Source of the DNA: Takakia lepidozioides
Lineage: Eukaryota > Streptophyta > Takakiopsida > Takakiales > Takakiaceae
Length of the DNA stretch: 64,000 nucleotides
Reading direction: 5' to 3'
Assembly: GCA_030704615.1 (NCBI GenBank)
Contig: CM060733.1
Location: forward strand, 8,992,001 to 9,056,000
Positions 59,065-64,000 of the stretch are shown here, piece after piece. The number at the start of each line of letters is the position of its first letter. Position 1 is the first letter of the stretch. The position numbers were made by a program, and so were the translations under genes. A model generated the notes under the pieces. The model was not told the DNA's origin. It ran no database searches and saw only the letters and a list, made by a program, of their open reading frames with translations.

Positions 59065-59180
59065 GAGCGACCGCCAAGGTGGCGGTCGCTTCTACGAAGT
59101 GTGCCCTACGCATGGAGCGAGGAATGAGGTGGGGGGGAGGAGGGCATATAAGCTCCGGGACATTCTCCCCTCACCTCGCT
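59065..59180 (+). promoter_or_regulatory. Promoter-like module 2 (palindrome + TATA)
   Basis: Palindrome at about 59067-59089, then TTCTACGAAGTGTGCCCTAC, GGAGCGAGGAATGAGG, G-rich DNA and CATATAAGC at 59145, followed by a CATTCTCCCCTCACCTC stretch. Confidence 0.55.
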
Positions 59181-59311
59181 TGAAGTTTTTTATTTTTATT
59201 TTTATAAATGCAGCGACAGCCATTACTGGCGGTCGTTTTTTTTCTTTTTTTGGTCGAAATGGAGCGACCGCCATTTGTGGCGGTCTTTTTTTTTTGTTTT
59301 TAAATGGAGTG

Positions 59312-59420
59312 ACCGCCATGGTGGCGGTCGCTTCTACGAAGTCTGCCCTGCGCGTGGAGCGAGGAATGAGGGGGGAGGGCATATAAGCCCCCAGTCATTC
59401 TCCCTTCACTTCCATTACTG
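59312..59420 (+). promoter_or_regulatory. Promoter-like module 3 (palindrome + TATA)
   Basis: Palindrome at about 59309-59331, TTCTACGAAGTCTGCCCTGC, GGAGCGAGGAATGAGG, G-rich DNA and CATATAAGC at 59380, then CAGTCATTCTCCCTTCACTT. Confidence 0.55.
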
Positions 59421-60436
59421 GCAATTTTTGTTTTTACAAAATGCAGCGACCGCCATTTCTGGCAGTCGCTGTAATGATTATTTTTTAAGATGCAGCGACC
59501 GCCATTACTAGCGGTCGCTTTTATTTTAATTATTTTGGAAATGAAGCGACCGCCATTACTGGCGGTCACTTTTATTTTAATTATTTTGGAAATGAAGCGA
59601 CCGCCTATAATGGCGGTCGCTTATTTATTTTAAATGTTTTGAAAATGAAGCGACCGCCTATGCTGGCGGTCTCTTATTTATTTTAAAGTGTTTTTAAATG
59701 AAGCGACTGCCTATGTTGGCGGTCGCTTTTTTTGTTTTAAAGTTTTTGAAAATGAAGCGACCGCTTATGTTGACGGTCGCTTATTTATTTTAAAGTTTTT
59801 GAAAATGAAGCGACCGCCTATGTTGGCAGTCGCTTATTTATTTTAAAGTTTTTGAAAATGAAGCGACCGCCTATGTTGGCAGTCGCTTATTTATTTTAAA
59901 TGTTTTGAAAATGAAGCGACCGCCTATACTGGCGGTCGTTTATTTATTTTAAATGTTTTTTAAATGAAGCGACCGCCTATGTTGGCGGTCATTTATTTTT
60001 TTGAAGTTTTTGAAAATGAAGCGACCGCCTATGTTGGCGGTCACTTATTTATTTTAAAGTTCTTGAAAATGCAGCGACCGCCTATGTTGGCGGTCGTTTT
60101 TTTTTTTTAAATGTTTTGAAAATGAAGCGACCGCCTATGCTGGCGATCGCTTATTTATTTTATTTTATTTTATAATGTAGCGACCGCCTATGTTGGCGGT
60201 CGGTTTTTTTGTTTTAAAGTTTTTGAAAATGCAACGACCGCCTATGTTGGCGGTCGCTTATTTATTTTAAATGTTTTGAAAATGAAGTGAACGCCTATGC
60301 TGGCGGTCGCTTATTTATTTTAAATTGTTTTTAAATGAATCGACCGCCTATGTTGGCAGTCGCTTATTTTTTTTATTTCTGGAAAATGGAGCGACTGCCT
60401 GTTCTGGCAGTCGTTTTTTTTTTTTTTTTTTTCCGG

Positions 60437-60560
60437 AAAATGGAGCGACCGCCAAGTTGGGGGTCGCTTCTAGAAGATTCGCCCTGCACGTGGCCCGAGA
60501 AATGATGGCGGGGGGGGGGGGGGGGGGGGGGGATATATAAGCCAAGGGTAGCTTATTCTC
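60437..60560 (+). promoter_or_regulatory. Promoter-like module 4, upstream of the RING gene
   Basis: Palindrome with one mismatch (60444-60466), TTCTAGAAGATTCGCCCTGC, a CGTGGCCCGAGAAATGA version of the conserved block, a long G-run (60510-60532) and GATATATAAGCC at 60532. It lies about 320 bp before the ATG of the RING gene at 60858, so it is the likely core promoter of that gene. Confidence 0.6.
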
Positions 60561-60857
60561 ACGTCACTTGCACTCCACACAACTTCTGTGTGCGTGGCAT
60601 TTCATTATTCCACGACACGTAGTCACGTGCAGAAGGAGGTCATTGGTTGGGTGGGGGGTATTTTTTCCCGCGATCTCTGTGAGGTCGTTGCAGAGTTGCT
60701 CCCATAGGCCCTCCTCTGGCTTCCAGGATCATTTTATTCTACAAAATTAGCTTTTAGGAACTATTTTGACACCTACTCAAACCTACTTAACGAATGAAGG
60801 GTTTAGAGTTACGTCCTTTTAGAAAACCTTGTTTAGTGTTGTTTCGATTGTTGTAGA

Positions 60858-62606
60858 ATGACAAAGGGCCAGGACAATGACCGTCATGGAAGAGATGATT
60901 CCAATGAACATAGACCGCCCCCTAAGAAAATCAAAGGGTCAAGGCAAGACTTGAATTGTGAAGTATTTGGTGACCCTAGCATACTAGCAGAAGAGGGCTG
61001 GGAGAATGTTCCAGAAGAGTTCCAGTGGCCGATGGCGAGATGTAAAAAAATCGTGAAATGGTACCACATCAATCGATTGTGGCCTTTGGATAGGCATGAC
61101 GTGCAAACCAGAAACAATTACGCAGAGTCCAGGTCTTGCACGAACTTGCATTTTCAGCATAAGGCGAATGAGATGCATTGCACATTGTGGGGTCAACATC
61201 TCTTACAGGGTCAAATCCCGTACACCTTGGCAGCCATGTTGTACGTGGAGGTCATACTCTTGCGTCCAGTGAATTGACAAACTGCTAGTAAGAGGAACGC
61301 AAGGTTGCTATACGATTTGGAGTACATCCCGGACACGTTCGGAATACAACCGGCTGCAACGTTAGAGGAATAACTAGCGGAAAGAGACCAGCGAATCAGG
61401 ACCCTGCAGGACCGACTAGACTGGCAAACATTGCGCATAGCCGAGTTGGAAGCTAGATTGCAAGACATGCCTCCAAACAATGAAGGCAATGTTGTCCACA
61501 ATGAGGATCGAACAAACGTCGTGGACATGGATGCGGAGTTTGCGATGCCCGATCGTAGTATTGACCTCATCATTCAGGAAGTTACGGACGTCCTTGACCT
61601 TGTGGCCGATGAAACCATGGTTGAGGAACAACGAATTGCGGATGAAAGAATGAGGAAAGGAAAAGAACCAGTACTGGAAACCGGGGAATGCTCGAGGGTC
61701 GCCATTCAATCGGAGATGAACCCGATATTATATGTCGATCGCGTTACAAAGGAGCGGGACATTGTCATGGCAACTGCATAGCGCTTGTCTAAAACGCTGG
61801 AGATTCAGGCATGGGTCCCATTGAATGGTGATTGGGAGAATTGGGTACAATGGACGACCCATTTGGCCTGCAGAGAAGCACGGGTAGAGCGGGCACTGTC
61901 AGGCTTGCAACGTGTCGCACGTATGTCGAACCGTAGCATGGATAGCATTTATGCCAACATGCAAAGGTATAACGATCTCCGCATCGCATCAAGCGTGTTC
62001 GCCGGGTATACCAATTGGGCAGATGTGGATTCTATGTTCGATCGATGTGAGCACAGAATTTCGGGGTCGAACAGAAGCATAAACTGGAAAATGGAGATAG
62101 AGGAAGAGAGTGACATCACAACAAGGATGACCAGCCACATCAAACCGGCCCAGAAGGAGGAGATACCACGAGGCGTTTTGCCGTCATGGATATCAGATGG
62201 CACAGTTTGTTCGATGTGTAGGAATCCATACGGCCCAGAGGGATGTCATGTGCTTGGATCATGTGGACATATGTTCCATCTCACATGTCTTATCCCGCAA
62301 GCATTGCGGAAGAGCGCTTGCCCAGAATGCCGTACACCAATCCATCGCTGTTTCTATGAGCTGGTGGGCTTAGAGGATCGGATGCCCATAGGTTTTGAAT
62401 ACAATCGACACAACCTCCCATTAGATGGGCTACCATACAAATTTCTGAATTGGGTGCATTGGGGCAAGAACTTGGTGTGGGATGCAAACGGAGAGATGCA
62501 TGGCATACATGCCGGAAACCCGGCATACATCAAAGATCCCCAGTATTTATGGGTCACATCTGACTGGGAGATAACCATACGTGCGGGAGGTATTCGAGAT
62601 TGGTGG
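60858..62606 (+). pseudogene. RING-finger gene with three in-frame stops, truncated by an LTR element
   Basis: One frame runs from the ATG at 60858 to 62606 without a frameshift but with three stops: TGA at 61275, TAA near 61370 and TAG at 61779. N-terminal part: basic start, then EEGWENVPEEFQWPMARC and a conserved-looking RTCT-like region with no known domain. Middle: coiled coil (ERDQRIRTLQDRLDWQTLRI). C-terminal: a RING-type finger at about 62205-62340, CSMC...CGHMFHLTC...CPEC, with all eight metal ligands. Such fingers usually act in ubiquitin transfer. The chromovirus LTR starting at 62607 removes the normal end. Promoter module 4 lies upstream. It may be cargo of the hAT unit or a host gene. 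Confidence 0.65.
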
Positions 62607-63319
62607 TGTCGCGCACCTCACTTCGGTAAGCTCCCCTTCAAGTTAGAGTTACTCGTTTGATGCGCGCGCCTAACTCCCAAACTGGCCGCCGGGCCAACTC
62701 GGAGCTTCGGCTGCTCACCGGGGCATAATGGTCCCCCTTTACTCCTCCACTAGACCCTCTCACAATTTGGGCCTAGTGGAAATTCCCTTTGGTCGATGGC
62801 AGTCCGGAATAGCTCCCCACGCCTTGGTCGCTTTCCGGCTCGCACGCTTACTCACTAGTTTTTGGACACCAACGGGCTTGCACCGTTCTCGGGGTTACTA
62901 CTCCCTATATATACTTTTGTGATTGTCCGCGGGGGTTTCACAAACAACACCACCATTTTATGGCGAACCACCACGAAAACCCTCGATTCCCGGTGAGTCT
63001 TAGCCCACCCGCCACGGTCCCCTTGGACCGTGATGAGTCCCAAGACTCCCCACGACTCCGATCACAAGGTCTCCGCCCCCATGGTGAGTCCTATGCCACC
63101 CCCACTAAGTCCCACTAAGCTACCACCAACCCTTGTGGAGCCACCCCCACTGCAACCCGGTGTGCGGGGCTCCACCTAGCGAGTGCCTCCGCCTCCTCGA
63201 GTGCCTTGGGCACTCGAGGTTGCTTCAGCCCCCCGTACCTATTGCTGCCACCGCCCCCACCACAAGGGGCAGCCCCTCTGCGACCCGACCCCCTGCCCTC
63301 AAGGCAAAGGGCCGCGACA
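62607..63319 (-). repeat. 3' LTR of the second chromovirus
   Basis: 713 bp, TGTCGC...GCGACA. It shares the internal CCTATATATAC box and the TCGGCTGCTCACCGGG region with the first copy, with scattered substitutions and short deletions (for example around 62990). Confidence 0.9.
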
Positions 63320-64000
63320 CACACCCTACCAACAGGGAGTCGATGTCCTCATCGACTTGTCCATTTTGTAGAAACGAACATCCAAGTTGTGGCGTCCCAC
63401 ATCAAGGAGTTTGTTTCCGCACCATGGCGTCCCATGGCTAAGAATCAAACCCCCACTTGACTCTTCTCTCCACTAGCTAGTTCGGCCGACTTCCTCCAAG
63501 TCCCGGCCAAGGGTGGAGCATCTCAAGCTCCACCCAGTGCACTCTTTTTGACCCACTTCAGGGCCAAGGATTGATCCTCCCCGAGGATCGAATCGCCTTA
63601 CTGCAACAACATTTGCTTACGACCGCTCGAGTTGTCGCTTTTGGCACCACCTTGAGCAAGGGTTTGCCTTGAACCCTTTTTGACTAGGAAGATAACCTTG
63701 AACCAACTGTGCGCCTCAATCACTACAATTGGGTCCGCTTTGGAATGATGGCCTGAGGTACGGGAACACGCCGAAGCCGCACTATGACTTCGTCCCGAGG
63801 CTATACGATTATAGTACGTGAACGGAAGCACGTAGCTTCCGCATTAGCCCGCACTACAAGGCAACCCCCTCGATAGCGCAGTTATAGTACGCGCACGCGC
63901 CAGGTGCGCACTAGCACGTGAACTCCCAACGAAGGTGCAAGTTTCCTTGCCCCTTGGGTGGGAGTCACCCGATTTCGGCACTACACAAACACACGATTAA
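62607..64000 (-). mobile_element. Second chromovirus copy, 3' end only
   Basis: Same family and orientation as 12508-19477. LTR 62607-63319 followed by the 3' non-coding region (63320-64000, equivalent to about 13231-13911). The LTR has many substitutions relative to the first copy, so it is an older or distinct insertion. The left flank is GGTGG (62602-62606); the right flank and coding part lie outside the window. Confidence 0.9.

Larger units (their letters stand above)
58750..60470. repeat. Right palindrome array, 53-bp period
   Basis: Roughly thirty copies of GCGACCGCC, a 5-nt spacer and GGCGGTCGC. From about 59597 to 60391 the palindromes start every 53 bp (59597, 59650, 59703, 59757, 59810, 59863, 59916, 59969, 60021, 60074, 60127, 60180, 60234, 60287, 60340), separated by a TTATTTATTTTAAAGTTTTT-like linker. 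The first part (58750-59590) is less regular and contains three promoter-like modules. This is a higher-order array, not simple sequence. Confidence 0.95.

Noticed and set aside
59597-60391. CRISPR-like regular array
   Set aside because: The palindromic unit and the linker are both repeated, there are no unique spacers, no cas genes, and the context is a plant genome.
60510-60532. Long G-run as a G-quadruplex regulatory element
   Set aside because: A pure G-run of over 20 bases is as likely to be a slippage tract or assembly artefact; it is described only as part of the promoter module.
1-64000. tRNA, rRNA or organelle-derived DNA
   Set aside because: No cloverleaf-like or rRNA sequence was recognised by eye; a tRNAscan-type search would be needed to exclude small RNA genes.

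Overview
This is plant nuclear DNA from a large, repeat-rich genome. The evidence is an intron-split TIC32-type short-chain dehydrogenase, PLS-type PPR gene pieces, CACTA (En/Spm) transposons with tnp2- and transposase_24-like genes, a chromodomain Ty3/Gypsy retrotransposon primed by initiator tRNA-Met, and short TTTAGGG-type telomere-like tracts. The repetitive PPR style and the associated OSB-like PDF motif make me lean to a non-seed land plant, but the lineage cannot be fixed from this window.

Layout. 1-4.9 kb: a faint Ty3/Gypsy relic, a four-copy 189-bp tandem repeat and unremarkable AT-rich DNA. 4.9-10.1 kb: the only host gene that looks intact, an SDR gene with at least seven exons and LINE-like debris in its introns. 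11.4-21.2 kb: an unidentified degenerate coding region split by a CACTA-type element (11959-19986, TSD TTG), itself split by a very young chromovirus (12508-19477, TSD TGATA, LTRs differing only by four 1-base indels). 21.2-27 kb: CACTA terminal fragments, LINE debris and two loci of another ~189-bp tandem repeat. 27-33.3 kb: a damaged tnp2 CACTA transposase gene followed upstream by a SET-domain gene, both on the minus strand. 34.4-44.9 kb: a large CACTA element (TSD AAC) carrying a transposase_24/TnpA-like gene, with a second CACTA (38312-43357, TSD CTT) nested inside and loaded with PPR and PDF-motif fragments. 45-54 kb: an old Ty3/Gypsy relic broken by another PPR-carrying CACTA (46122-51882, TSD GGT) and by a smaller CACTA-like remnant. 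54-62.6 kb: a decayed hAT transposase gene bracketed by dense arrays of a perfect palindrome (GCGACCGCC, 5-nt spacer, GGCGGTCGC), including a strikingly regular 53-bp array. Four copies of a promoter-like module (palindrome plus TATA box) occur in and at the end of the right array, the last one upstream of a RING-finger gene. 62.6-64 kb: the 3' end of a second chromovirus that truncates the RING gene.

How it fits together. The window is a nested record of transposition. Two CACTA subfamilies are present: one with CG-rich GCGACGCC/GGCGTCGC subterminal repeats, the other with ATGACTACA-type repeats and gene cargo. The most unusual unit is the hAT/palindrome/promoter/RING assembly at 54-62.6 kb. 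The second is the pair of related CACTA elements that have both captured and shuffled pieces of what looks like a PDF-motif/PPR gene. Apart from the SDR gene and the chromovirus, nearly every coding region shown here is interrupted.
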